A stretch of 64,000 bases of DNA. Source: UBA11090 sp035560555. Lineage in GTDB: Bacteria; Spirochaetota; Spirochaetia; Treponematales; Rectinemataceae. This document shows, in pieces, positions 18,833-27,161 of the stretch; position 1 is the stretch's first letter, and every line of letters starts with the position of its first letter. The stretch is from NCBI GenBank assembly GCA_035560555.1, contig DATMZF010000030.1, positions 48,566-112,565 on the forward strand. Direction: 5' to 3'. Made by a program: the position numbers and the translations under genes. The notes under the pieces are model-generated. The model had not been told where the DNA came from. It was given only the letters and a program-made list of their open reading frames with translations, and ran no database searches.

Positions 18833-19875
18833 GTCCGCGCTCCTTCCGCTTCAGCGCCGCCGGAAGCCGCTTCAGCCGGAGAACGCAGGGCGCGCAGTTT
18901 CGCCGACCTGGAGGCTGGGTTCGCGCCGCATTCCGTGTCGGTGGGGACGCGTGGCTTTTTATAGATTTCCTCGTAGCCCCTATTTCTGCCGCAATCCTTG
19001 CAGAGTTGCTTGGCGATGCGGTCTTCCAGCGAATGGAAGGAGATGACGGCGAGAATCCCTCCCGGCGCGAGCATTCTCGCGGCCAGGGCGAGCCCCTTCT
19101 CCTCCCGCTCCAGTTCGCTGTTCACGCTTATGCGTAGCGCCTGGAAGGTCCTCGTCGCGGGGTGTATCCTGCCGTATCGGTACGCGGAGGGCACGGCGCC
19201 CGCCACGATGGAGGCGAGAGCCTTGGATGTCCGTATGGGGGCGTTCCTTCGCGCCTCGAGAATCGCTTTCGCGATGCGCCTCGAATAGCGCTCCTCGCCA
19301 TATCGGAAAATGACATCGGCGAGGTCGTTCTCCTTCATCGCGTTGACGAGATCGTATGCCGATGTCTCGGCGTCGGGGGAAAAGCGCATATCGAGGGGTT
19401 CCTCGTTCGCGAAGGAGAAGCCTCTGTTCGAGTCGAGGTAATGATGCGTCGAGACGCCCAGGTCGAAAAGGATGAAGTCCGGTCTCTCGAAGCCGGGGAA
19501 GGAAGCCCAAGCTTCCAGAACATCGTCGAAATAGCCGGCGCGGATTTCCAGCCTGTCGGCGAAAGGCCGGAGCCTGGCCGCCGAACGATCCCTCGCCTCG
19601 GGATCAGCGTCGATGCCGACATAGCGGATGCCTGGAAAGCGCGACAGCATGGCCTCGGCATGTCCACCGGCGCCCAGGGTGCAGTCGGCCACGAGGGCAT
19701 CGGGCCGCCCGAGCGCCTCGAAAAGCTCAAGGATCTCCGCGAGCATCACTGGCCTGTGGAGGATGACGGGTGATTCCGTCTCGGAGCGCGAGGGCAGGAC
19801 CTGCGACAATGTTTCCCGTATCGGTTGTTCCTGGATTTTCCGAGCCGTTTTCGCCCGCGCCGGCTTTTTCTTCAT
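18829..19875 (-). CDS. rsmH: 16S rRNA m4C1402 methyltransferase RsmH (MraW)
   Basis: 348 residues, about 35 longer at the N-terminus than E. coli RsmH. The true domain begins at ILHRPVMLAEILE. The SAM-binding site is DCTLGAGGHAEAML, and DLGVSTHH, NRGFSF, ATRTFQALRI and SFHSLEDR are family motifs. It methylates N4 of C1402 in the decoding centre of 16S rRNA. The assigned ATG lacks a good Shine-Dalgarno and the basic leader may be partly untranslated. It lies 14 bases after mraZ. Confidence 0.95.
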   Translation of the reverse strand: MKKKPARAKTARKIQEQPIRETLSQVLPSRSETESPVILHRPVMLAEILELFEALGRPDALVADCTLGAGGHAEAMLSRFPGIRYVGIDADPEARDRSAARLRPFADRLEIRAGYFDDVLEAWASFPGFERPDFILFDLGVSTHHYLDSNRGFSFANEEPLDMRFSPDAETSAYDLVNAMKENDLADVIFRYGEERYSRRIAKAILEARRNAPIRTSKALASIVAGAVPSAYRYGRIHPATRTFQALRISVNSELEREEKGLALAARMLAPGGILAVISFHSLEDRIAKQLCKDCGRNRGYEEIYKKPRVPTDTECGANPASRSAKLRALRSPAEAASGGAEAEGART

Positions 19876-19889
19876 AGGCTTTTCGACGC

Positions 19890-20333
19890 CTAAAGCGTCA
19901 GGCCCCCGAGTTCTTCGGTGTCGCTCAAAAATTCTTCCTCGTTCTCGTCGATATATTTCTCGTATTCTTCAGCGTTCCAGATTTCTATGTATTTGGAGAT
20001 TCCAAGAATGATGCACTCGCGCGATAAACCGGCCCACTCCCTCAGTTCCTGCGGAATGGAAATCCTGCCGAGGCGGTCTATTTCCACTCCCGTGGCCGGG
20101 GCAATAATCCTGCGCTGGACATGGCGCGATTTCGCCTGGAAGAGGCTCGTGTTCGCCATGAGTTTTTGGGAGAGGTCTTCCCACTGGAGAGGAGGAAATA
20201 ACCAGAGGCATTTGTCGACACCCTTCGTCAGGACGAGGTTGGCTCCCGGCAACTCGCCGCGCATTCGCGCGGGAAGCGAGATCCGTCCCTTTTCGTCCAG
20301 GGTATTCTTGAATTCACCGGTTAACAGGTTCAT
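19890..20333 (-). CDS. mraZ: Transcriptional regulator MraZ
   Basis: 147 residues from the ATG at 20333 (MNLLTGEFKNTLDEKGRIS). Two SpoVT-AbrB-like repeats contain the DxKGR motif (DEKGRIS and DRLGRIS). MraZ is a ring-forming DNA-binding protein that represses its own dcw operon by binding direct repeats upstream. Exactly such repeats lie immediately before this start codon. An in-frame extension to 20360 runs through those boxes and is rejected. The C-terminus is acidic and a little longer than in E. coli. Confidence 0.95.
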   Translation of the reverse strand: MNLLTGEFKNTLDEKGRISLPARMRGELPGANLVLTKGVDKCLWLFPPLQWEDLSQKLMANTSLFQAKSRHVQRRIIAPATGVEIDRLGRISIPQELREWAGLSRECIILGISKYIEIWNAEEYEKYIDENEEEFLSDTEELGGLTL

Positions 20334-20367
20334 TCCACTATTTCCTACCATTTCCCACAATTTACCA
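20333..20367 (-). promoter_or_regulatory. MraZ operator: four boxes at 10-base spacing
   Basis: On the minus strand four 5-base boxes occur in order with exact 10-base periodicity: TGGTA (20363-20367), TGGGA (20353-20357), TAGGA (20343-20347) and TGGAA (20333-20337). This matches the known MraZ site of repeated TGGG(A) boxes separated by five bases. The last box touches the start codon. The array lies just downstream of the predicted transcription start, so binding should block transcription of the whole division run. Confidence 0.85.
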
Positions 20368-20377
20368 CTACAAGTTA

Positions 20378-20405
20378 ATTTTACCCTTTATAGGAAAGCT
20401 GTCAA
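20378..20405 (-). promoter_or_regulatory. Sigma-70 promoter of the mraZ/dcw operon
   Basis: Minus strand: -35 TTGACA (20400-20405), 16-base spacer, -10 TAAAAT (20378-20383). The -35 is a perfect consensus match. Transcription would start near 20371, directly ahead of the MraZ boxes. Confidence 0.8.
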
Positions 20406-20625
20406 CGAAGGCTGAGGGTAAAGAATCGACAGAAACAATATTTTTTCGCATGCATGCTATACGAGTGTGTAGCGGTTGTCGCCGAAGGCGGGTTTTTCGG
20501 CCGGGGCGAGAAAAAGAAAAAAACATCATTCCATATAACGATTTAGACAGTATCGCAATTTGTTTATATAAGGTTTTACGGGCGTATCGGAGAGGTGATT
20601 GCTTATGCGGTACGAAAGGGCGCTT
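20406..20625. other. Non-coding gap upstream of the division operon
   Basis: About 220 bases between the mraZ promoter and the end of the HD phosphohydrolase gene. It is noticeably richer in A and T than its surroundings, with short A and T runs. I see no gene, RNA or clear terminator. Open frames crossing it are continuations of shadows of neighbouring genes. Confidence 0.5.
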
Positions 20626-21873
20626 TTACGCTAAAAGCTCGCGCGCCAACCCGTGGAGCAGGGCCGTGTCGACGCCCGGTCGGGCGAACACCCTGATCCT
20701 TCTGAGCGACTGGACGAGGCTTTTCAACGACTCTGGCCCGAATAGTCTCGTCCTGCTGGAGAAGGTCTCGCGGCCATCCCGCGTCTTGACCATGAGGTTG
20801 GTCTCGAAATCTATGGGCTCGGGAATGTCGATCACGATATCCGATTCCCCGATATCGGCCGCCATGGCGAGCGCCGTCTCCGCCTCGAGCCTCTTGCCCA
20901 GATCATTGAGGTCAGCGTGGACGATATTTTCCGAATCGTAGCTTATTTCGCCCACGAGGCTGTACATCCTTCCCGCGAAGACATCCTTGGCGGGCTTGAA
21001 AAATGGGGCGGAGCCGGCGGCCACGAGGCTCTGGAATCCCGCGTCGTCGAGTCCGTAGAGGTTTTCCGGAACGATCGCGCCGCGGGTCAGTCCGAGCAGG
21101 ACCGACTTTTTCACCATGGATGTGGCCGAGCGCACCGAATGATGCCAGTAGACGGATCGGTACATTTGGTACTTCGAGAAAAGAAGGGCTTCGACGCTCA
21201 TCTCGCCGCGAACGTCCACCGAAAGCGCATCCTCGTCCACGAGGATGCGCCGCAGTATGAAGTCGGCGTCTTGTATGCCGTAGGGTATCCCGCAGTAGAA
21301 AGCGTCGCGCGTCAGGTAGTCGATCTTGTCGGGGTCGAGCACCCCGGAGAGTATTCGCCTGAACAGCAGGGTTTCCCTGTCGTCGGGGAGGGAGCGGTCA
21401 CTGTCGATGATGGCCGCCACCTGCTCGGGATCGGCCCCGCTGTCGAGGATGGCCGAATGCAGGGGTTCGCGCAGGACAAGATCTCCCGCCAACGCCTCAT
21501 GGGCCGCCAAGGGAAGCTCCTTCAGCGAGTGGGCGAAGGGATAATGCCCCAGATCGTGACAGAGCGCCGCGATGAGGAATGCTCGGAGTCCCTCGGGACT
21601 GGCGAAGGGGATCTGGCCGCGCTCAAGGAGGGACAGGGCTAGGCGGCGGGCGATATAGTAGACGCCGATGCTGTGCCCCCTCCGCGTATGGGTGGCGCCG
21701 GGGTAGAGATAGGCGACGGGACCAAGTTGCCTCACGCCGTCCAGAACACGGAACGGCGTCGTCTTCGCGAGTTCGAAAAGCGAGTCGTCGAAATGAATGT
21801 CGCCCCAGACGGGATCGCGAATCACGTTGTCAAATTTTTGCGAAAGGGAAAGCATAAGACCGAGATCCGACAT
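20626..21873 (-). CDS. HD-domain phosphohydrolase (dGTPase/SAMHD1-like)
   Basis: 415 residues from the ATG at 21873 (GGAG four bases upstream). The N-terminus VIRDPVWGDIHF and the metal-binding HD pattern are typical of this family: His in THTRRGHS, HD in ALCHDLGH, and Asp in LDPDKIDYLTRD. Relatives are metal-dependent nucleotide triphosphohydrolases or related phosphohydrolases. The substrate is not evident here. It appears monocistronic and faces away from the rlmM-like gene. Confidence 0.85.
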   Translation of the reverse strand: MSDLGLMLSLSQKFDNVIRDPVWGDIHFDDSLFELAKTTPFRVLDGVRQLGPVAYLYPGATHTRRGHSIGVYYIARRLALSLLERGQIPFASPEGLRAFLIAALCHDLGHYPFAHSLKELPLAAHEALAGDLVLREPLHSAILDSGADPEQVAAIIDSDRSLPDDRETLLFRRILSGVLDPDKIDYLTRDAFYCGIPYGIQDADFILRRILVDEDALSVDVRGEMSVEALLFSKYQMYRSVYWHHSVRSATSMVKKSVLLGLTRGAIVPENLYGLDDAGFQSLVAAGSAPFFKPAKDVFAGRMYSLVGEISYDSENIVHADLNDLGKRLEAETALAMAADIGESDIVIDIPEPIDFETNLMVKTRDGRETFSSRTRLFGPESLKSLVQSLRRIRVFARPGVDTALLHGLARELLA

Positions 21874-21978
21874 ATGGCTCCTTGACGCGCGCGGGCGCCG
21901 CTTGCGCGGCGCCACATCTCATTGTCTAGCACAGTAGCCCCTATCCCGCAAGAGGAAGGCGCCCCGAAAATTCATCGG

Positions 21979-22007
21979 TTGAGGAAGCGCCCGGAATTTG
22001 CTATTGT
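21979..22007 (+). promoter_or_regulatory. Promoter placing the transcript start at the ATG (leaderless candidate)
   Basis: -35 TTGAGG (21979-21984), exactly 17 bases, -10 TATTGT (22002-22007). The ATG at 22013 begins five bases after the -10, where transcription should start, and there is no Shine-Dalgarno. Confidence 0.55.
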
Positions 22008-22012
22008 CAGGT

Positions 22013-22960
22013 ATGCAATTCATGAAGGGAGCGGCCTACCTTGCCGCGAGAGGGTTTCTCGGCCATTTGCTCGAGGAACTGCCGGGCTACGCGAAGGTGG
22101 ACGAGGAGCTCGTCGGCTGCTGGGGTCCAGACGTCTCGCCGCGGTCGGAAACGGCGCTGAAGAACATCTACTGGACGCGCAACGTCTGGAAGGAGCCCTT
22201 TCTCCTGGAATTCGATTCCATTTCGCAGGCCGCGAAGGCCCTGCGCGCCGTCCAGCGGAACTGGGCGGCCTACCCCACCCGTCTCCACAGAAGGACAGCC
22301 CTCATCGTCGACGCCCTGCCTCACCTTCCCACAAGGCCGAAGTCCTTTCCCTTTTCCCTGCCTGAATCGCCGATGGGAAGCTTCACTCTTCTCGACGAAC
22401 ACCTCCTCCTCGGTTCGGCCGTCTGCTCCAGCCCCTTCCCGAACGGAGAATTTTCCTTCGTGGAGGACAAGGAAGGCCCTCCTTCGCGCGCCTACCGAAA
22501 ACTCTGGGAAGCGCTCCTCTTCGCCGGCCGACTCCCCGGACCGGGCGACATTTGCGTGGACGCCGGCGCCTGCCCGGGAGGCTGGACATGGGCGCTGGCG
22601 GGACTCGGCGCCGACGTCCTCGCCATAGACAGGGCGCCGCTCGACGACTCGGTGGCGGCGATGCCCGGCGTGCGCTACATGAAGCACGATGCCTTCACCC
22701 TGAAACCCGCCGACATCGGCCCCGTGGACTGGCTCTGCTCTGATGTGATCTGCTACCCGGAGGCGCTTTTCGACTGGATATCGGCCTGGAGGGAATCGGG
22801 GCTCGCGAAGAGCTTCATCTGCACGATAAAGATGCAGGGAGCCTCATTCGACAAGACGACGACCGACAGGTTCGCGGCCATTCCAGGCTCCAAGGTCATC
22901 CACCTCTGGCACAACAGGCATGAACTCACCTGGATCAACGCGGCGGATCCGAGCGTCTGA
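22013..22960 (+). CDS. RlmM-like 23S rRNA ribose methyltransferase
   Basis: About 315 residues. The C-terminal Rossmann methyltransferase domain has the SAM motif DAGACPGGWTWAL, AIDRAPLD, a catalytic-type Asp in CSDVICYPE and a Lys in CTIKMQG, the pattern of the FtsJ/RlmM group. The N-terminal part resembles the THUMP-like half of RlmM. RlmM 2'-O-methylates C2498 in E. coli 23S rRNA; the position modified here is inferred. The start is uncertain: ATG at 22013 fits the promoter, and TTG at 21998 and ATG at 22022 are alternatives. It converges on pcrA. Confidence 0.82.
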   Translation: MQFMKGAAYLAARGFLGHLLEELPGYAKVDEELVGCWGPDVSPRSETALKNIYWTRNVWKEPFLLEFDSISQAAKALRAVQRNWAAYPTRLHRRTALIVDALPHLPTRPKSFPFSLPESPMGSFTLLDEHLLLGSAVCSSPFPNGEFSFVEDKEGPPSRAYRKLWEALLFAGRLPGPGDICVDAGACPGGWTWALAGLGADVLAIDRAPLDDSVAAMPGVRYMKHDAFTLKPADIGPVDWLCSDVICYPEALFDWISAWRESGLAKSFICTIKMQGASFDKTTTDRFAAIPGSKVIHLWHNRHELTWINAADPSV

Positions 22961-22971
22961 ACCGGCGGCCC

Positions 22972-25068
22972 TCACCCGGCCTTTTTTGACTTTTCGTCGT
23001 TTTCCGGCTTTTCCGCATCAGCCTTACCCGCGAACATGGCCTTCATTTTCGCCAGCATGTCCTTGCGAAGCTCCTCTTCGGAACGGGCGCTCTCCACGGG
23101 GTCTTCCGACCGCACGAACTCCACGGGAAGCTCGGCGAGAAAGGGCGAAGGGGAAGTGTCGACGGCCTGCATGCGGTGTTTCCGCCTCAGGCAACGGCTC
23201 AGGAAAAGCCTCATTTTCGCTCGCGTCAAGGCGACGTAGAAAAGCCTGCGCTCCTCCTCCAGGTCCCCTCCCCCGTCCTCGAGGGATCGAGCGTGGGGCA
23301 GAATGCCCTCTTCGCAGCCGGGAACGAAGACGACATCGAATTCCAGCCCTTTGGCCGAGTGGATGGTCAGCAGGCTTATCTTTCCGTCATCGTCGTCGGG
23401 ATCATCGCGCGTCACGAGGGCCACGCGCGCCAGGTAGGCGAAGAGCCCTTTGTCTAGCGTGTCCGGATCTTTTTCCCAGCGTTCGATGGACGCGGCGAGA
23501 AGTTCGATGTTTCTGTATTTCCACGCCGCGGTCTTGTCGTTCGTCTTGTATTCCTCGAGCAGGTAGTGCCAGTAGCCTATCTGCGTCACCATTTCCCTCA
23601 GACAGGCTGAAATCGGCTTCTTCCTCGACAGAAGCGTCTCGCGGAAGCCAGCCAGGAAAGCGAAAAAACCCATAGCCTCCCTCACCGTCTTCACGCCGGA
23701 GAGAGGATCCTGCGCGCGCTCGATGATCTCGAGAGCCGTATGCATGGACATGTTGCGGGAGCGGGAAAAGCCCGATATCTTCTCGAGTCCGACCTTGCCT
23801 ATTCCGCGCCTCGGAACATTGATGATCCGCAGGACGCTCATGTCGTCGTCCAGGTTGGCCGCCGCCTTCAGATAGGCGAGCATGTCTCTCACTTCCTTGC
23901 GCTGGTAGAACGAGGGTCCTCCCGCCGTCCTGTAGGGAAGCCCCGTTTCCATGAGCGTCTCCTCGATCACCCTCGCTTGGGCGTTGGTCCGCACGAGTAT
24001 TCCGAAGGCGTCCCAGGCGAAGCCGTCGGCGACGCGCATCTTCTTCATCCTGCAGACGATGTTCTCGGCCTCCTCGGTCTCGTCCTCGATCTCGTCGAAG
24101 AGTATAGGGACGCCAAGTTTCTCCCCCGGCGACCACAGATTCTTCTTTTTTCTCTTGACATTGTGCGATATCAAAGCGTTGGCCGCTCCAAGAATCGTCG
24201 AGGTGGAACGGTAGTTTCTTTCCAGCTTTATTTCGACGATGCCAGGATGGTCCTTCTCGAATTTCTCCAGGTTCCCGAAGTTAGCCCCCCGCCACGAGTA
24301 GATGGATTGGTCGTCGTCGCCCACCGCGCAGATGTTGTCCGTCGCGAAGGCCTTGACAAGTTCGTACTGCTGGAACGACGTATCCTGGAACTCGTCGATC
24401 ATGACATAGCGGAAACGCTTCCGCAGGACGTTGGCCGATTCCGGGAATGCCCCGAATATTTCCAGAGGCATGGCGATGAGGTCGTCGAAATCGACCGCGT
24501 TGTACAGTTTGAGGGACTTCCGGTATTCCTCGAAGAGAGCCTTGTAGGCATCGCCGTCGGGGGCGGCGCCGCCCGGCTCTTTCGCCCCGCCCTCCCTCGC
24601 CCTGGCGGCAGGCGAAAAGCCTGTCCTCGTCGCGGAGATGAAGGACGCGGCCTGGGCCGCGTCGAAGCCTTCCATCCCAAAGCCCAGCTCGCGGGCGCAT
24701 TCCTTGGCCGCCTGCATCCTGTCCTGTTCATCGTAGATGGTGAAGTTGTCCTTCCAGCCGAGCCTGTGTATCTCCTTGCGGAGAAACCAGGCGCCGAAGG
24801 AATGAAAGGTGGCGATGACGAGATTCTTGAGCGGCAGTCCGGTGAGCTGCCTCGCTCGCTCCGCCATCTCGCGGGCGGCTTTGTTGGTGAAGGTAAGCGC
24901 CAGGATCGATTCCTGCGGGACTCCCATGGAAAGAAGGCGGGCTATCCGGAAGGTGATGACGCGGGTTTTGCCGGATCCCGCGCCTGCGATGATGAGGAGC
25001 GGCTCTTCGGTCGTGGTCACCGCTCTATACTGTTCTGGATCGAGTTCCGAGGCAAAGTCGATGTTCAT
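22972..25068 (-). CDS. pcrA: ATP-dependent DNA helicase PcrA/UvrD family
   Basis: 698 residues of superfamily 1A. Motifs: Q motif LDPEQYRAV, Walker A GAGSGKT, motif Ia LTFTNKAAREM, Walker B IDEFQDTS, motif III GDDDQSIYSWRGA, motif IV LERNYRST, motif V TIHSAKGLEFDVVF and motif VI VALTRAK. A 3'-5' helicase of this group acts in repair and removal of RecA filaments. It could equally be named UvrD or Rep, as the tail that would separate these is short and charged. AAGGA precedes the ATG. Confidence 0.93.
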   Translation of the reverse strand: MNIDFASELDPEQYRAVTTTEEPLLIIAGAGSGKTRVITFRIARLLSMGVPQESILALTFTNKAAREMAERARQLTGLPLKNLVIATFHSFGAWFLRKEIHRLGWKDNFTIYDEQDRMQAAKECARELGFGMEGFDAAQAASFISATRTGFSPAARAREGGAKEPGGAAPDGDAYKALFEEYRKSLKLYNAVDFDDLIAMPLEIFGAFPESANVLRKRFRYVMIDEFQDTSFQQYELVKAFATDNICAVGDDDQSIYSWRGANFGNLEKFEKDHPGIVEIKLERNYRSTSTILGAANALISHNVKRKKKNLWSPGEKLGVPILFDEIEDETEEAENIVCRMKKMRVADGFAWDAFGILVRTNAQARVIEETLMETGLPYRTAGGPSFYQRKEVRDMLAYLKAAANLDDDMSVLRIINVPRRGIGKVGLEKISGFSRSRNMSMHTALEIIERAQDPLSGVKTVREAMGFFAFLAGFRETLLSRKKPISACLREMVTQIGYWHYLLEEYKTNDKTAAWKYRNIELLAASIERWEKDPDTLDKGLFAYLARVALVTRDDPDDDDGKISLLTIHSAKGLEFDVVFVPGCEEGILPHARSLEDGGGDLEEERRLFYVALTRAKMRLFLSRCLRRKHRMQAVDTSPSPFLAELPVEFVRSEDPVESARSEEELRKDMLAKMKAMFAGKADAEKPENDEKSKKAG

Positions 25069-25109
25069 GGTATCCTTGCTGCGCGACTGAGCTGTGGTGT
25101 CCTAAAAAA

Positions 25110-25592
25110 TCAAATGGATTTGAAAAATATCGAGTTGGCTCCCGCGCCCAAGAGCGCTACGAGAAGCGTGACGATTACGCCGGCGACGACGACGCCTCCA
25201 ACGATGGCGAGACAGGCTTTTTTCTTGTCCATCCCGAGCACCCAGGCGCCGAGGGCTCCCGTCCAGGCTCCCGTCATAGGGAGGGGAATCGCCACGAAGA
25301 CGAGAAGACCCAAGTAGCCGTATCTCTCGACCTGGGCATGCACCTTCACCCTGGCCTTCTCCACGAACCGGTCGAAGAAACCCTTATACCAGGACAATTT
25401 ATAGAAAAGCTTGTGTACGGTCGAAAGGAAGAGAAAAGCGAGGAAAGGCACGAGCGCGTTGATGCCCACGCAGATGAGCGCCGCCGGAAAGAGATCCACC
25501 CCCCTTAGCACGGCGAAGGGAATGGCTCCACGCAACTCTGAGATAGGAAGGAGGGCGAACAGCGCGGTAAGAAGGATCGTTGTCATATTCAT
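25110..25592 (-). CDS. COG2426 small membrane protein (putative small multidrug export family)
   Basis: 160 residues with about four hydrophobic segments. The N-terminal ALLPISELRGAIPFA and the central AIPLPMTGAWTGALGAW are hallmarks of the COG2426/PF06695 family. The family name suggests export but its substrate is not established. No Shine-Dalgarno is visible; a TATAAT box lies eight bases before the ATG, suggesting a leaderless mRNA. Confidence 0.82.
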   Translation of the reverse strand: MNMTTILLTALFALLPISELRGAIPFAVLRGVDLFPAALICVGINALVPFLAFLFLSTVHKLFYKLSWYKGFFDRFVEKARVKVHAQVERYGYLGLLVFVAIPLPMTGAWTGALGAWVLGMDKKKACLAIVGGVVVAGVIVTLLVALLGAGANSIFFKSI

Positions 25593-25600
25593 TGCGGCCG

Positions 25601-25606
25601 ATTATA
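25601..25606 (-). promoter_or_regulatory. -10 box (TATAAT) adjoining the COG2426 start codon
   Basis: A perfect TATAAT on the minus strand ends eight bases before the ATG at 25592. No strong -35 is visible at 16-18 bases. Position implies transcription starting at or next to the ATG. Confidence 0.45.
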
Positions 25607-25643
25607 GCCGCTTTGCCACAAATATTAAAGGTGATAAAAGAGA

Positions 25644-26597
25644 TTATCGCGGGGAACCTGAAAGGAAGGCGGCGATGGCGGCGCGGAAACCGTCGGGATC
25701 GGCCTTCATCCAAAGGATGCCGGGCAAAGCGCGCAGAAAGGTCATCTGGCGCTTCGCGTACTGACTGGTGTGAAGCTCCACGGCGCTCGCTATTTCCGCC
25801 AGAGGAGCCCCTTTCATGGCGAAAAATTCGCTGTAGCCTATGGCCTTGAGCCCGGGGCAAGCCGCGGTGTAGCCAGCCGCGCGCAGCGCCTCGACTTCGT
25901 CGGCGAGCCCAGCCTCGAACATTTTTCCCACCCTGGCACGAATTCGGGCTTTCAGCTCCTCGCGGGGGCGCTCGATGCCGATGACGAGAAACTCGTAACC
26001 ATCGCGCGGCTTGCCGGACGGGGCGAAACGGGAGGGGGGTTGACCGCTCGTTCTCAGTATTTCCACCGCCCTCGTCAGCCGGTACAGATCGTGCTCGTTG
26101 ATTCTCGCGGCTGAGAGCGGGTCTGCCCTTTCGAGCTCCCGCCTCAGCGCCTCCGGGCCAAGCGTCTCGAGGGCGCGCGCGACCTCCATCCTCACGGCGG
26201 GATCGGAGGGTGGAGCCGAGGCCGATCCACACACGAAGTTCCGCAGGTAAAAGCCCGTGCCGCCCGAGATCACCGGAACCGCGTTTTCCCCGGCTAGCGA
26301 GGCGCAGAGGGCGTCGGCGCGGTGGACGAATTCGCCGGCCGTGTACTGCTCGTCGGGATTCTTGATGTCGATGAGATAGTGCGAAAGACGGCTCAAAAGA
26401 TCGGCGTCCGGCTTGGCCGTGCCGATATCCATGCCCCTGTAAGCCTGCATGGAGTCGGCGCTGATGATCGCGGCGGCGGAAGGAAGCCGTTTGCCATCGG
26501 CCGATGACCTTTGGAGCGCGGTGAAAAACGAAAAAGCTCCTCGACCAAAAACGCTGTCAAGGAGCTCTGTTTTGCCCGATGCCGTCGGGCCGGTCAC
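25644..26597 (-). CDS. miaA: tRNA dimethylallyltransferase MiaA
   Basis: About 317 residues. P-loop GPTASGKTE, the substrate motif SADSMQAYRGMDIGTAKP, SGGTGFY and the C-terminal QYAKRQMTFLR are diagnostic. MiaA adds a dimethylallyl group to A37 of tRNAs reading UNN codons. The only usual start codon is GTG at 26597, preceded by AAGG, but it removes most of the first beta strand. The four codons before it encode KVIV, which fits the family N-terminus, so the exact start is unsettled. Ten bases follow the rpoZ stop. Confidence 0.93.
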   Translation of the reverse strand: MTGPTASGKTELLDSVFGRGAFSFFTALQRSSADGKRLPSAAAIISADSMQAYRGMDIGTAKPDADLLSRLSHYLIDIKNPDEQYTAGEFVHRADALCASLAGENAVPVISGGTGFYLRNFVCGSASAPPSDPAVRMEVARALETLGPEALRRELERADPLSAARINEHDLYRLTRAVEILRTSGQPPSRFAPSGKPRDGYEFLVIGIERPREELKARIRARVGKMFEAGLADEVEALRAAGYTAACPGLKAIGYSEFFAMKGAPLAEIASAVELHTSQYAKRQMTFLRALPGILWMKADPDGFRAAIAAFLSGSPR

Positions 26598-26607
26598 GAC
26601 GATGACC

Positions 26608-26802
26608 TTAACCGTTGATGAAGCGATACTCCACCTGCTTGCCGAACACTTGCTGGGCAGCCAGCGACACGACCTTGCCGTTGTTTTTCTCGACCTCGGG
26701 GGTCTTCAGCACGGCCAACTGAAAAGCCCGCCTGTTCACGGCGACGGCCAACTCATATGAATTAGTGTTGTAATTGATCAGCTGCTCGAGAGGCATTATC
26801 AT
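26608..26802 (-). CDS. rpoZ: RNA polymerase omega subunit (probable)
   Basis: 64 residues, short and helical, beginning MIMPLEQLINYNTNSYELAVAVNRRAFQLA; the last part matches the omega pattern in which a Tyr-Glu-Leu precedes Arg-Arg-Ala-x-Gln-Leu. Omega assists assembly of the beta-prime subunit. AGGAG lies six bases before the ATG. Similarity is convincing but the protein is small and has no catalytic residues. It follows zapA and precedes miaA. Confidence 0.75.
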   Translation of the reverse strand: MIMPLEQLINYNTNSYELAVAVNRRAFQLAVLKTPEVEKNNGKVVSLAAQQVFGKQVEYRFING

Positions 26803-26837
26803 TCTTTACTCCTATAGGCTGTTCTGTCCGCGCCCAA

Positions 26838-27161
26838 TCACAGACCCAATTCGCCAAGACGTTTGTCAAGATTGTCGAGAAGCGAAGCCGCTTCGGAATC
26901 CTTGGAAGCCGAAGCCCTCTGGCTATCCTCACGGCGCATCTCGTCCAGGGTCAGAAGATTGGTGATGAGGGCCAGCTTCAGCGGATCCACGATTTTCATC
27001 TGGCTTGAAACGCCCGAAAGCCTTTCCTTGAGCTCGGAGACCAGGCCTCCGATATATTCAGGGTCCTCATCGGTGCGGATAGTGAAGGAAACGCCGAGCA
27101 CTTCAATGGGAATTACCTGAGATGGCACCTTCCTGCCGTCCTCAGAATATGTCGAGTTCAT
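26838..27161 (-). CDS. zapA: ZapA-like cell division protein
   Basis: 107 residues. The N-terminal segment IEVLGVSFTIRTDEDPEYI is the ZapA family signature and is followed by a long helix suited to dimerisation. ZapA crosslinks FtsZ filaments. The gene overlaps the end of the coiled-coil gene before it by 20 bases. A later GTG start close to the conserved core is possible because no strong ribosome site precedes the ATG. Confidence 0.82.
   Translation of the reverse strand: MNSTYSEDGRKVPSQVIPIEVLGVSFTIRTDEDPEYIGGLVSELKERLSGVSSQMKIVDPLKLALITNLLTLDEMRREDSQRASASKDSEAASLLDNLDKRLGELGL

Noticed and set aside
22961..23000. Possible terminator between the rlmM-like gene and pcrA
   Set aside because: A C/G-rich stretch before six T cannot be paired into more than a four-base stem, too weak to call.
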